Assembly (NCBI GenBank): GCA_013115135.1
Contig: JABANP010000220.1
Location: forward strand, 17,763-81,762
Direction: 5' to 3'
Length of the DNA stretch: 64,000 bases
DNA from: Perkinsus olseni
Lineage: Eukaryota > Perkinsozoa > Perkinsida > Perkinsidae
Shown here: in pieces, positions 1 through 12,408 of the stretch
Numbering within the stretch: the first letter of the stretch is position 1
Layout: each line of letters begins with the position of its first letter
Notes under the pieces: model-generated
What the model was told of the DNA's origin: nothing
The model's database searches: none
What the model saw: only the letters and a program-made list of their open reading frames with translations
Translations under genes and position numbers: made by a program

Positions 1-1821
1 TGAGACTCTGGTCACGAGAGTCTCCTGTGATAAACTGGGAGGAGCAACAAATTATCTCAGCACTCACCCGTCCCTTGCCGATCTCGTACCCAACCCGACA
101 CTTCCCCGTACTTGCCGGCGGTAGCTGCGATGATGAGAGAATCAATAGGTGGTTATTGAACCTTTTTAGGCAGTTGTAGCAATGTACATGTAGAGCCTGG
201 GTGAGTGGATGCTCGAGAATAAAGGAGGATGGGCAGTGTGTCCACACCTCGGAGTTCAGAGGAATCCTCTGAGAGGATGGCGATAGATGCACGCCCGAAC
301 TATTCCCAGACAACACTCGCTACAAACAGTTGTGAAGTCCTCATTGCATAAGGATTGAGCTGAGTGAGGTGATCTGTAGAATTCTGTGATGCGTTCACGT
401 GACGAAATCTGCTCCCTTCCAGGATGAAACAGCTGCGATATGCCATACCGATTTTGGATCACAAAAAGTCGTTTCTGAACTCATCCCATCGAGTGTTCTA
501 CAGAGAACTACGCAAATAGCTTTTTACGCAATTTTTGGTCGCTGTACTCGAATAACTGTTGAGAAATGGTCCAAGCCGCAGTGTCGAGCGGAAGCAGTAA
601 TGATTAATCATGAATGCTCAAGATGATGAATCGTCATTCATGATGCGGCCCGTCGGATTGAACCCAGGAGACCACATCGACAGCGAGACCGAGACGATGT
701 GAGCCAGCGATGATACAGAGACCGTCGGAAGCAACGTATTCTGTTTGCAAGGAGTATGACTCCGAGTCAGGGTACCCATCTTCGTACCATCGTCAGACCA
801 TCTTCGTGTCTAGTATAAGGCTAATCGCCTGAGACGGGGAGGTTGGTGAGTTGTCCTAGCTCTCGAAGTCGTTGCCCAAGGTCAGAGCCGTCGTCTGTAG
901 TCGCTAGGCGTCCGCAGGGCCCACTCGGTAGGGCCGTTCTGGGAGAAGCTGTGCCTTGAGATGCTTGAGAGGTGAGAAGTTTACAAGTAGAGCAGCAGTC
1001 GCAGCAAATGTGGCTATAGGAGGCTCGATCAGCGAGGGAGATCGGGTCCACTCCAATTTTAGCCTGTAGTTCCTGGTGGTTAACAACGCGGAGTTGCTCA
1101 GCAGTCGATAGACCCGGGAGGCCAAGAGGGTTCTTCACCATGTTGTGCCATTCGGGTGCATCAGGTGACCTATGGGATCATTGCGACGCCAGTTTCGGCC
1201 GGTTCGTCAATGAAAATTGCCCGTGCTCGCACGACCCGGCTGCAACTCCACATGTACCCCCGATTCATTTCGTTCTCGGACGGGAACAGCTGTGCGTCTG
1301 CCAGCTCGGGGCTTTCCATCCCGCTTTGGACGGAATAATCCACTGCCACGGCCCCCAGTTCGCCCACAAGAGCACTGAGACTGAAGTTGGGAGTAACGCC
1401 ACCTAATGATGCGTAGTTTCATTCAAGCTTCGGAGAATACAGCGGCGAGATAATTCCTACTCTGCTTTACGGATTTATTTATTCCTTCCACAGAATTTGA
1501 ATGGCGGCACTTCGAGTCGCATATGACGTCTGCGCAGGTTCTCTGTCCCCAACATGCTCTACATTCGAGCCAATTACGTCGAAAGTACTACCAGACCGAT
1601 GGATTAAGAGCCTCCCACTTCTTTGAAAGAAGTTCTTTCCCATTAACTCCCGCCAAGATACTGAAATGTCTTTGGCTGGGAGCTCTCTGCAAGAGAAGGC
1701 AGTCTTTCTTAAAGGCCACTCGTTGCCTCTGCCACTCCTCTTTCTCTGCGCCTTTGGACAGCAAGGGAGTCATGTGTCTCAAACATTGGCGCCACATGTG
1801 AATGTAACAGAACAACCTCGC

Positions 1822-1844
1822 ACTAGCACGGTGCTAGTAGCACC
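1822..1844. repeat. Dispersed 23-base repeat, copy 1
   Basis: This stretch recurs at 23741-23763 with one mismatch (C versus T at its sixth base). Both copies contain a six-base-pair hairpin, GGTGCT-AGT-AGCACC. Copy 1 also has CTAGCA-CGG-TGCTAG. The two sites are 22 kb apart and neither lies in a recognised exon. Nature unknown; a relic of a dispersed element is an inference. Confidence 0.5.
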
Positions 1845-2676
1845 AGGGTCGTCGCAGACAGGCCATTCCAATTCTCGATTTAATCCGATCGGTAGGACTG
1901 CCCCAAGGACCTGGTGGGAAAAAACAACCGGGGACGTGCCGGGCCGTCATTTCACTAACGCTGACTTATAATGCGCTTCTATGTGGCTCACGCAACGTCT
2001 TATGCCCTCAAACCCTTGCTGGACGGCGAGTGACGACTCGGTTAATGTCACCCCCACGGCCATAGGAAGAAACTTAGATCTTCCACGCATCGTTCCTATC
2101 ATTATGGTAGGAAAAGGGCAGTAGCTCAACCCGTGCGTGTAGTCGCACGAGATGAGACTCTATTCTGAGGCGGTTAATATCAAATTCCTCGTCGTGGAAT
2201 ACATGAATAGCGACCCGGCCTCGTCGGCACCCACTTCGTCACTCTCACATCCCTCCACGCCATACGCGATGCAAAAGAGATCATGCGGACGATTTTCCGG
2301 TGGGATCGAAGATCTCTCAGCGACCGAGAGGAGAGCGCGAGAGCCGGACACGGAAGCCAGCGAGGCATTGCCCACACCCCGCCATTGACGGGAAAACCCT
2401 GTAACACAACAAAGCTACAGGTGTCAGAGGTAGCAGTGAGTCCCAGCATCAGGGAGCACAAAGGATCAGCACAAAAGGAGCCGAAAAGGGGCAAAACCAA
2501 GAAAGATGTCGACTATGTTGTCACTATAGTGTACGCATTATGCGCCATCGTCTTGCGTATGCGTGCATAGCTGATTCAACTCGAGAGAGTAGCTCAAAAG
2601 CTCAAAATCTTTTACTGTAAAAAGATTTGATCACGTGTAAAGCAGTGTAATCTTCCACGCGAGAGACGTGGTGGCA

Positions 2677-2693
2677 GTGTAAAAGTTTTACAC
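2677..2693. repeat. Perfect short palindrome
   Basis: GTGTAAAA-G-TTTTACAC is a perfect eight-base-pair inverted repeat around one central base, in a gene-free stretch. No function is implied. Confidence 0.5.
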
Positions 2694-4952
2694 GTCGTCG
2701 AATCTATTCTCGCTTGTTCTTCAACGGATTCTCCCCGAGGAGCGGCTCGAAATTTCAATCCTGTAACTGCGCTTTTCACCGCTAGTCGACTACCAGGTGC
2801 CGGACAAAGAGTGCGACCTAGCACTTGTACGAGCTAACGAGATTAATCTTCTCGAGTTGCGGGGTATAACCTGGCACCCTACCCTTCAAGGGTAACCCTT
2901 GTTTAGCTCTCTGATGTCCAGTATATCACTCGGTCGAGGCCTTGCAGTGCGGCTCTCATCAGAGCTGGATCAGAATGGACTAATTTCCTCCGTTAAACGG
3001 GGCTTTCGAGCGAGTCTCTGACTGAAGTTCTTCCTACTTCGGTTGATAAGTTACCCACAAGTCTTCTCCTTTCGGTTGCTTAGGAGTCCAAGAAGTCCTT
3101 GGTCTCAGAACCGTGGAAAGTATAGTCCTTGTAAAACTCGCTAGCTCCACAGACAGAGGATCTCGCTAGCTCGCGAACCAGACAGCGGGAAGCGACGCAA
3201 GCAAGCTCCACAGACACGACATAGCCAGATAGGGGGTTCGACATGGCGTTCGACACGTGGGCTTCCGCATGCAAGCCCAACGCGAGATCGCGCAGGTTTT
3301 ACACCGATGAAACAAAGTTTCTCGGAATATTAAAATGGAAGAGTGCACTATGTTTCTGATACCACGATGTGCTCTGAGTTGTGACTTCATCCGACCCCTA
3401 GAGGAGATAAGAATGGGCGAATCAATCCATCACGGTTTCGGAATCCCCTCGTAAGACTGTGAAGCCGCCAGACCGGATGCAATTAGAATTGGCGAATTTA
3501 TACTGGGCAGAGTTGCACCTTCGCGTGGAATGACAACTGGATTGGATTATGCTGAATGAGATGAGAAACACCCCCGTCTGAAGATGGAAGAAACTGGTTT
3601 AGCAATCGTTTAAAAATCCAGAAAGGCTGATGCAGATCAAAGAGCCGTCGCGAGCTAAAAGGCTGCTAACTGAGCGACGCGGAGAAAGACTACGATGTCC
3701 ATTGAAGCTTTCCTTATACATCGCGCTGGCAGCAGGAGTACATAGCGGGACTGTCACCGGTTGGTGGCTTCATCTAGCAAGCTGCGCTCCATCACGATTA
3801 ACGCCGAGTGCAGCCGTCTCAGCACAGAGACTTCCCGGGAGCGTGACGCTGTACAGTTAAAGTACAGTTTCACTGGACGACTTTGCGGAGTCGCTTCTGA
3901 GAAAAAATCAATTCTCAGAAACGATTAGATAAACGCAATGAGGGACATGAGGGAACTGTGAAATTCTTTCCGATGCGGGTTTTTTATCACTCTGGTTCTA
4001 TTGGGCTGTTGAGACCGAAAACTTCAGGGGGAATTGTGTTGGATGGTTGCGAAACATGGCTTCGTCAACTGCAGATAGGGCATCGCAAAGGCATCGCAGA
4101 TTGTACCGTGCCGGGCAACTTGCTTGAAGCATACGTAGTAGTTATACCGAAGCGTCATCGACCTCGGGCCTTCGAACGCAGAGGAAGCGATCAGAAGGTC
4201 AACACTACTCTGAGCGATTCTTCAGCTGGACCTCCTCGAGGGCACCCTAGGTGACCTCCTGGACACCTAACTGGCCTATAAATGGTGACTCCCACGCATG
4301 CTCGCCGAGTAGCGAAGAAACAGAAGCGGATCTCTCGAGAGTAGGGGATTCAACCATCCGCTGCTGGCTGGTGCTGACGTCGTTAACCCACACCTACACC
4401 ACGCTCGAAGGAGACCAGAACAAACCATCCGGAGAAATGGCGCCGAAACTCGCCAGAAACCTCGCCAGCCGCGAGTGCAAGACTGAATTTCCTCCTGAAC
4501 TCAACTCACCGGGCTGGATTCAGCAGGCAATGGAAGCTGACCCTCTCGAATAGAATGATAACACTCTCATATAGACGAGGACGGGCAAGGGGAGAGTCAA
4601 TACGACGCAAATCCTCTACGGATCGAACGCGAGAGTTTGTGGATAAAAAGCCCAACACACGGTAGTAACTCGGATGACGAGCTGTGGATGTCTTGAATAC
4701 TCTAGATGAACTCTTATTCACTGGAGAGTACCGTGCGCTGAGCTGGAGTAGTGCCGAAGAGGGAGTCGATCTTAGCACAGGCTAGGAAGAAGGGATGCTC
4801 TTCAAGTGAAGGACGACTTCTCATATTAGAATACCTGAGGGTGCAGATGATGGCCCGAAAAGACGGCACGATCCTGCTGTATGCTTCCTAGCTGCCATTG
4901 AGTTAAGGCGTTTGCATAGGAGAGCGAAGAAAAGAGCGTCGTTGTGCCGCGC

Positions 4953-5966
4953 TCAAGAGGTAATGTTGCGACTCAGTATACTGGAGAACCTCCAGGTAAG
5001 AGTCCCTTCCGATCCCAGGTGAGCTCACCATCGCTGCAGATTCGGGTAGTCCTTGAGGTCCAACCCAAAGCATTCTGTCAGCCTGAGAGTCACGGGGTCC
5101 CGCTTTCATGCTGTTCGAGACAGCGGGGGCTCACTGTGCCACCAGAGGAAATACCGCGATGTCCGCTAGACTGAAGTCGTCAACAAGGTACTCCTTGCTG
5201 TCTAAATAGCCGTCCCAGATCACAAGCTCTGCCTTGAGGGCCTGAAGCCTTCAGCTCAATCTCGCCCATGTATTTCGACGTACCACTATCACAGCACGTA
5301 GTATAACGTAAATGCACTTCTGTGCGCATCGATATAATTAGCGAGATCTGGTCTATATAAGTGATTTGTTTCGTTATTCCCCTCGATGCTAACGTTTGCG
5401 TGTTTATTGTGCTTAATATCAGCCGTTCGCTACCCTGCGACTACTCTCACCTCTATTTCCTCGACCAATTGCTCTCGGCTCATTCTCTGGTAAAGCACTT
5501 TGTCAGCAATGTTCTTAGGATCGAGGTTGAGCTCAAACTCGTGGATATACTGCAAACACTTCCCGAGTTGAGCCGGGTCCTTCGGTCTCAGTCGTATCTG
5601 CTAAGAAGCTGATGTGATAGGGCAGCAGTCCCTCCAGGCTCACGTCTCGGTTGAAGACGGCCTCGATGTACTGCATAGCGGCACAACTTTCAGTGATGAC
5701 GACATTGTCGTGGATAAGACTAGGAATCTTTTGCCTTGGATTGATCGCGGTGTATTCCGGTGTTTGGTGCTCGCCTTTCACGATGTTTATCTGAGGGATC
5801 TCATGCGACTAAGAGAACTCGAAGGACAAAGCTCCGTCCCACCGTCTTTCCGCTATATGTAAACACCCTTCTCTCGAAGCGTGAGGTCAACTCTGAAGCC
5901 GTCGTGTGATGACTCCATAGTGTACAAGACAACGCGATCGTCACCACTGCGCACATCTCGGAACAT
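4953..5966 (-). CDS. Glutathione S-transferase, frameshifted
   Basis: A soluble glutathione transferase of about 215 residues. Exons on the minus strand: 5966-5865, 5799-5451, 5241-5135, 5082-5029 and 4989-4953 (TGA). The N-terminal thioredoxin-like half has VLYTMESSHDGFRV, a KGEHQTPEY block, NPRQKIPSL with the cis-proline, and ESCAAMQYIEAVF, where GSTs bind the gamma-glutamyl group. The C-terminal half has the conserved DDFSLADIAVFPL segment and ends YPNLQRWFSSIL. All junctions keep phase and use GT-AG. The oddity is inside the second exon near 5590-5610: the frame changes by one base with no GT donor to explain it, so the gene is a recent pseudogene, carries a sequence error, or uses an unusual intron. 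The family call is strong; substrate and GST class are not assigned. The start is the first ATG before the YTMESS core. Confidence 0.8.
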
Positions 5967-8273
5967 CGCCGGAGTCTGAAACGAACGACGGTTCAACCGA
6001 CAGGCCCCTCTTGATAAGCACGTTGCTGCGCAGAGGCAGCTCGAAGGGGACGTCCACACACTTTGGCAGCCTCGAGGCTATCACGTCGATGAAACTCCTG
6101 AGAGTTCTTCCTCCAGCGCGCGAGGTCTTCCACAGTGCTGCCATCCGAACTTCTACATCGGCGTGATCCTGAGTACCCAGTACCCATCTCAATGATGCAC
6201 TGCGGGTGACTAAACTCGCATGAACGCTGTTTGAACTCAGCACAGTCCAATTCAACACTCGTTAACGCAACACAGTGTATAAGTGCACGCGGGCCAATGA
6301 CACCGATGAACCATTGTGATCATACTCCTCGAAGGAGCCAGAGGAACTCAGAATGTCGCCAATACACTACACAACTCGACGCTGTGTGTCCAGCAGTGGA
6401 CTGGATGATTGAAACCGGCCAATTTCATAAGAAGGGCCCATAGACGTCGTTGAGCTCGGTAGCTGACAGGTAAGTGCAACTCCCCGTCACTGTGGAGAGT
6501 CGGATCGAAGAGACTAGAGGGTATACATCATATATCATTCCTATGATCTTCCTGAGCGAAGGAGTCCTCTTCATTCTCAGGAAGTTGAGGCAGTGCGTGC
6601 TTTGCCCTGCAGTAACAGCGGTGCCGTTGGTTTAGCCCTCGTACTCTGAGCAATGTTCGCACTCGTTACCTGCTGGTGTGGGCGAGTTTTTAGTTCAATG
6701 CTGGAACGGTTCAGTTACCAAGTCTAGTCAAACTTGGATCATCACTTGTCACCCTTGCCCGTGAATTGGTTTTGATACTGTCATTCTTGCATGTGACACA
6801 TTTGCCCATGTTGAACTTGGGCCCGAATCTGACATAATTTGGGTTGACGTAGTTACCATGCGTCAAACTTGCTTGCAGCTCATCCGTTGACGAGTCGAAC
6901 TAGCGTGGGAGAGGGTGTTGGTAAGAATCTCGATACCGATTTAATGGACTGATACTTGTCGGTCACGTGCAGTACAGCTGCAGTTGCGCTGTCGTAGCCA
7001 ACAAGATCACATCAAGCGTCACATTCTGACTGAGCAACCCGGTTTTGGCGAGTGTACCCTAATGCGAAACAGCTGAGAAACAGGGCTCGTTTATCCTACG
7101 AGAATGTTCTGGCAGTATAAAAGTCCGACTGAATCACTGGTGACTCCCCCGTGATTGATTCGGGAGTCTCCCGTAGCTGATTGAAGTATGCCAGTCCATA
7201 GGTGATCTTTGCAAAGCGAGCAAGATAGACCGATAGGCACGAACTCGAGCTGCAACGGAGATGGCAAGTTCAGTGTCTCTAGAACTGCGGACAACTCGCG
7301 GATCAACGTCTGTGACCCAATATGTCCGGACTCTGGCAAGAACTCGTCCACTCGGGCCGAGAGTCAAGGCGGAAAAGGCGGATTTTTTCTGTCGCATGAC
7401 ACCGCGTCCGCATCGATATGGATACAATCCCGGAAGCTCGGAGCTGACACGTCGATGAAACTGCTGATACTTCTTTCTCCAGCGCCCCGACCATCCGAGC
7501 TACGGGAGGGGCGAAAAACTCAGCACCTTAATTATTAAAGACCGCAGCCGACCGAACCGACCAACTCGCTTCTTCCAACACGACCCGACTCGACATTCTT
7601 ATGAACTCAACGCGGAGCGACGGGCCTCTGGTAGTAATAATATTCCTCAATGGAACGAATAAAACTCAGAATAACGCTAATCAATGATGCACTTGCCATT
7701 CGCTGTCATTTAGGAATGGGCTGAATAGTGAAATGTAGGGAACTCACCGAGGAAGGCCACTGGTAAATACTCGAACCGTACATGGTGCCTTGTGTGCTTA
7801 GAAAAAGTAAATCGAAGGATGAACAAAATAGCGGTGGGTCGGGACCGGCAGGCCAAAAGCACTTCAGTGGGCCGCTCCCGGATCATGTTGAGACAGCTGA
7901 CTCGAGCCTGAGCTCGTCTGGACGCGCCGTGCATCTTTAGCTAGCCGGCGAATGACCAACTGCCGATAGTCATCGCTGCAGTGGGATATGTCGCAGTGAG
8001 GAAGCAAACTGTTCTGGCTGTTCATCCATGCCTTGGCTCCAAGCAACGACCTAACAACAAACATTACTACTCGGAACCTGAGTCCAATCTAGCTATAAGC
8101 ACTGATAACCATAAATCTCTATTATGTACTTCAAGACGCTCACCGTACGCTTAATTTTTCAACTATTAATTCGAAGCGATATAACGGTCGAATCTCTTTC
8201 ATGGGCCGACACTTCCCTCAAGGCAATAACGTTATCCTGATTCATCACTCAGTACCGTCACATCGGGGCTCAC
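5967..8273. other. Gene-poor stretch with a diverged duplication
   Basis: I see no complete gene. About 60 bases near 6075-6135 resemble 7432-7490: both contain CACGTCGATGAAACT followed by a shared TTC(T)TCCTCCAGCGC-like run. On the minus strand both can be read as RWRKxxQxFHRR or as SFIDV. A minus-strand frame at 7091-7351 is open but unrecognised. An exon starting near 8080 (minus, acceptor TGACTCAG) would extend the upstream C2 gene in phase to a stop near 7864, but it does not resemble the paralog's C-terminus. Confidence 0.35.
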
Positions 8274-11200
8274 CTGTGGACTGACGCTGAGATGCCACTG
8301 AGAAGACCCCTCAAAGGCGAATGTATCATCATCACAAAACTGCCTATTATAGCCATAACCATACCGAACGGTAAACGGCACAGTACCAAGCCCGACACTA
8401 AGAGTATGTAGAATACCGGCTTGGACAGCGGGTCCCTGATGAGAGATGCACTCGTTATAGATTGGTCGCATCACAAGCTCACCTCCACATGAGAATGTCC
8501 TCACCAAGGTCCAAGGAATCAGCGAGAATCCTGAGTGGTCGCTGAAAGCGTGCGGCTGTATCCTTCAGCCACGTAGGGGACAGTTGGGTGAAGCTCCGCA
8601 CTAAGGCGTTGATTGACTTCTCTGCGTCATCATCATCGCCGTCATCTCCTGACAACAAGTAAGAAAGACTGCAAGGACCTCTTATCAATCGAGCAAAGTC
8701 GCGATTCAACTCAGAGTGCGCAAGGACGGCGAATCTACACCATTCGTACAGGGACTCATAGTCGCTTAGGCTATCTATGATGAGAGACAAAGGGAGTACA
8801 TTCTCCAGCAGACTTGGCACCGCCAGGCTTTTGAGAGCCATCAATGTTCCTGCCAAGTTGGCTGTCTAAGGCGCGTCAATAAGCGAGGGGGCTCTGTACG
8901 TTTTTACCGGCGGTCAATGACGGCCTCGACGCTCGCGTTGCACTATGACGAAGGTAACCAGTGTGCATTACTACCATCTTGGTCCAATGAAACGAAAGCC
9001 ATACTGCCATGCCTGTTGATGTTGGACTCTTGGTCGACCACCTTCTTGTAAGCAGACATCATCTTGTTACGTACCATCACGGCTGCTACACCCCAGCACA
9101 GAGCAGCGGGCCAGTACTCTACGAAGCAACTGAGAGGAAACTATTGCTACTACCAAGGCAACCATTCCAAGCGGGGGTGACCGACAACAAACGATGGCTG
9201 CAGGCCACGAGCACCCTCGGACTGCTCCCGAGATGAGAGTAGCTGTGCACTCGCGTGTATTCATCAACCACTCGACAACCATTCATCAACCGATGAGCTC
9301 CGGGATTTAACGAGCGATGTGCGAGTTTCCCCGTCGTGTTTTCATCACCCACGGTTATTACCATGCATAGAGGTAGGCGGCCCATACTAGGAGGGATTGC
9401 CACCAGCTGTCCCACTGGAATATCGGATAGACGAACCCCATGAGAAGACCCTTCAGGTGCTCTGTCCATAAAGTCTCTAAAATATACCTGACAAACAGCT
9501 TCCCAACACGCAGCTGTGACTGCATCCGTGCTAAACACGGGGCGACCTTGGATACGTCAGCATCCGTGCCCGTAAGCGTTAGTTCCCACGATAAAAGCGT
9601 CGAGACATTCCAACGCTAACTGGTGAGGACCACCGCCGGCACTACATTCCAGGGCCATAAAGGGCATTGACGTCGAACTTAGGCTTGTCCTTAGGCTGGG
9701 CTTCCTTCAGCATATAATGCTGCATGTAGGCTGATACCTCCGAGGCCACTGTGTAGCTGAACTCAACTTCTAATCGTACAGCGCCGGCCGGCTTGCCTGA
9801 TGCAGTAGGGTTAGTGAGACTTGACACAATGGGCGGCATTACCCTGGTAGCGTAGGGGCACCCACCCGTCCACAGGCTCGTCACGGCGAAGGGTGGACAG
9901 GTCGAGGTCACCGTTACCAATGACGTCATCAGATGATGCTACATCACGGTCGAAGCTGAGAAGATGACAAGCGTGGGGAACGAACCAGGGACGGCCGATG
10001 CACAAATGCCTACACTTCCACGTGCAGCATCTGTCCCGGTGTTTTCAACACCATCGTTGAGCACCGGTAGTCCCACACTGGCTGCAACGTGTGCTTCAAA
10101 AATGGCGTCCGACGAGTTATCTAAGAACCGACAGACCCGTCCTAGCTTCCCCACAAGCGTCTTCAACCGGAATCCAACCAAGCGCTAGCCCCCAAGAGAA
10201 CTGAAAAGCTCTAAGCAGTTCACAACAGAGACACTCCTTGACATCCCGGATACTCAGCACACACAATGACCCACCTTGTCCTTATTAACCCATAGGACAC
10301 AGTAAGGGTCCGAGCTCGACTTCCGGCCAAACACGTTCGTGTCTGCCGCCCTCAAACCTCTTGCTTCGATAACCCGAATATTCAGCAACGCATACAGGTC
10401 CCATCCGAAGTGCACTGAAAGTAATGGCAATCAGTACACTGCCTCGACGCTCACCCACATCGCTCCGACGACGACGTACAGCACTACCACTGTAACGAAG
10501 CTTCCGAATGAGCGAAAGTGTCAATGGACTGATGCCTCTCCTGAATCTCAGGAGCACTTCCAGGATTGAATTCAACATGTACAAAACGATCCTGGGAGCG
10601 CTCCTCTCGGAACTCAGGAGAGGCAGTCTACCGAAGGCCCTATGGACCGTACACTACCTGTAGGGTTGTGCGGATCGATGTACCTCTGGCCGTCCGACAT
10701 AACCCTAGCCTTCCGCCATATGGTGGGCATTCTGCGCGGCTGATACGACGACACCGCCGCCGACTGCTGAACCGCTGGTACATCAGTAACCGCTGTACTC
10801 GGGGACTCGCTCGACGACGAGACGCCCGACGCTGGGAGAGGCTTTGATTCTGGTAACAGTAAGGCTACCGCCACTGAGAGTTTTGAAGATACCCACCTTG
10901 GGCTGGTGCTGATGCCAGGGAGCCCGACGCTGCCGAGAACGAGCGGCTGTCTAGAAGTTTGGAGTTGCTGATCTCCTGTCCATTGAAGCATCTAATGTTC
11001 ACAAGGGAGACTCCTCATCAATACCATCGTGTGCACAGCAACTATCATTCTACCGCGCGCCACGAAATTCACCCCAGGCCAAAACCGCCACTACTACCTC
11101 TTGCAAATTTTCGTACCAATGAACCTCCCTGTCTCCAGGCAGTTTCTGCATACTATGTTGCCGCACTTGGCGCATCGGTAGGCCCTAAAGAACATTACCA

Positions 11201-11599
11201 CGTTGAAACTCGGAGAGTCCTTCATGAGAGGAACCGCTCGTCTTAAGGGACCACCTCCCTTTGACTCCACCGAATCAATTCTCAAGCGCAATCTTGACCG
11301 CCTACTAGGGAAGGCCTTCAATATCGGGGCCAATTTGTCATGCTAGTATCAGCTCAAGCAGTCTAGAGGAACCAGCGAAGCCGCGCAATGGAGCTACAGT
11401 CCGAGCGATAGTAGTACCTTCTCAACTTTCCTATCCGCCCTCTGCAATGGTTACAAAAATTATCGTTATTCTCCACCCATCTGTCCAGTGCAATGCCTTG
11501 GAAGTCTTTGGTGCTCAGCCGCAGTAGCTCGTCCTTCTTACTATCATCATTATTACCAGTAGCTCCTGCTGTCGTTGCTGATGATGATGTACTTTTCAT
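8274..11599 (-). CDS. Zinc finger/C2-domain membrane protein, paralog A
   Basis: Multi-exon minus-strand gene. The N-terminal treble-clef-like finger has CNHC, CAKC, CRNC and a final C, as in FYVE-type modules but without a clear basic lipid-binding patch. A C2 domain follows: WDLYALLNIRVIEA and SSSDPYCVLW near 10300-10400, then HTLQPVWDYRCSTM, then FDRDVASSDDVIGNGDLDL. The last carries the acidic loop typical of calcium-binding C2 domains. Next come FDVNALYGPGM, hydrophobic exons near 9362-9460 and 9060-9110, and a last hydrophobic exon (8467-8274). The likely role is lipid- or calcium-regulated membrane attachment, inferred from domains. It is a tandem duplicate of the gene at 12409-14917, with the same exon order. 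The end is uncertain: a GT donor follows 8274, so the true stop lies further downstream. An ATG at 11623 is an alternative start. Confidence 0.65.
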
Positions 11600-11623
11600 G
11601 AAAAAACAACTGCAAAAATGCAT

Positions 11624-12408
11624 TCCCGAACTATCCGGAACATGATCGAACCAGCATATACCTCGCTGACTTCGCCGTCATACCACAACAATGATATCCT
11701 CCCACTACCATGTTATTCCCGCAACGCTATTTTTTCGGCGTTCATCCACGCATCCAGGGCCTCCCGTGTCCGCACCAACCCGCCCAGTTACAGTGAGAAT
11801 AAGAGAGGTCCGCCCGACAACAGCGAGCTCGAGCATCCCATCTTAGCCCAGGCTGAGGAACCCAATGCCAACCCCACTAGTAGGACAAACTAAACGCCTT
11901 GAGTATTATAGAATCTTTGCAGGCAACCGCACTGATTATGCGTTGTTACTACTTTTATTATCATCAAGAAGCAATGATGGCGAGGAATAGCGATAGCTAC
12001 AGACGCCCACACCATCACTACAATAAGGAAAGAAGAAGATCAGTAGTATATGAGAGACTAAATGAATAAGGAAAGGAAGACGAGAAGGAGAGCAGTGGTC
12101 ACTTGACTTTGAGTAACGCAGCAACGGCCTCGCCTTGACCTTACCAACAGCAGCAACCATCGTCGTTAACAGTATATCATCGACTCGAGAGCGGCCTGGC
12201 TCCTATCGAGTATGACCACAGCATGATGATGATGAAGATGACCTCGATCTCCGAGGAAAATGCCAACACTTGGTCGGCAGAGGACCTCAGCTCAACACGT
12301 TACACACGACAAAATAGCGAGCCTGAGACGCCAGCAATAAGGGGAGATATCCAGCCTCGGCAGAGACTCACCTTGGTTCATCACGTGAGGTCACCATCAT
12401 CGGGGCAT
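11624..12408. other. Spacer between the two C2 paralogs
   Basis: This is the gap between the 5' end of paralog A and the stop codon of paralog B on the same strand. I see no coding exon. It should hold the 3' untranslated part of B and the promoter of A. It contains short ATG/CAT-rich runs of low complexity (12221-12241). Confidence 0.4.

Larger units (their letters stand above)
1..4952. other. No supportable gene
   Basis: No frame here gives a recognisable protein, a credible chain of exons with kept phase, or an RNA gene. Open frames are short and overlap on both strands. Small palindromes and one member of a dispersed 23-base repeat (1822-1844) are present. Unrecognised exons cannot be excluded, because exons of 12-100 bases are usual in this genome. 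Confidence 0.5.
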
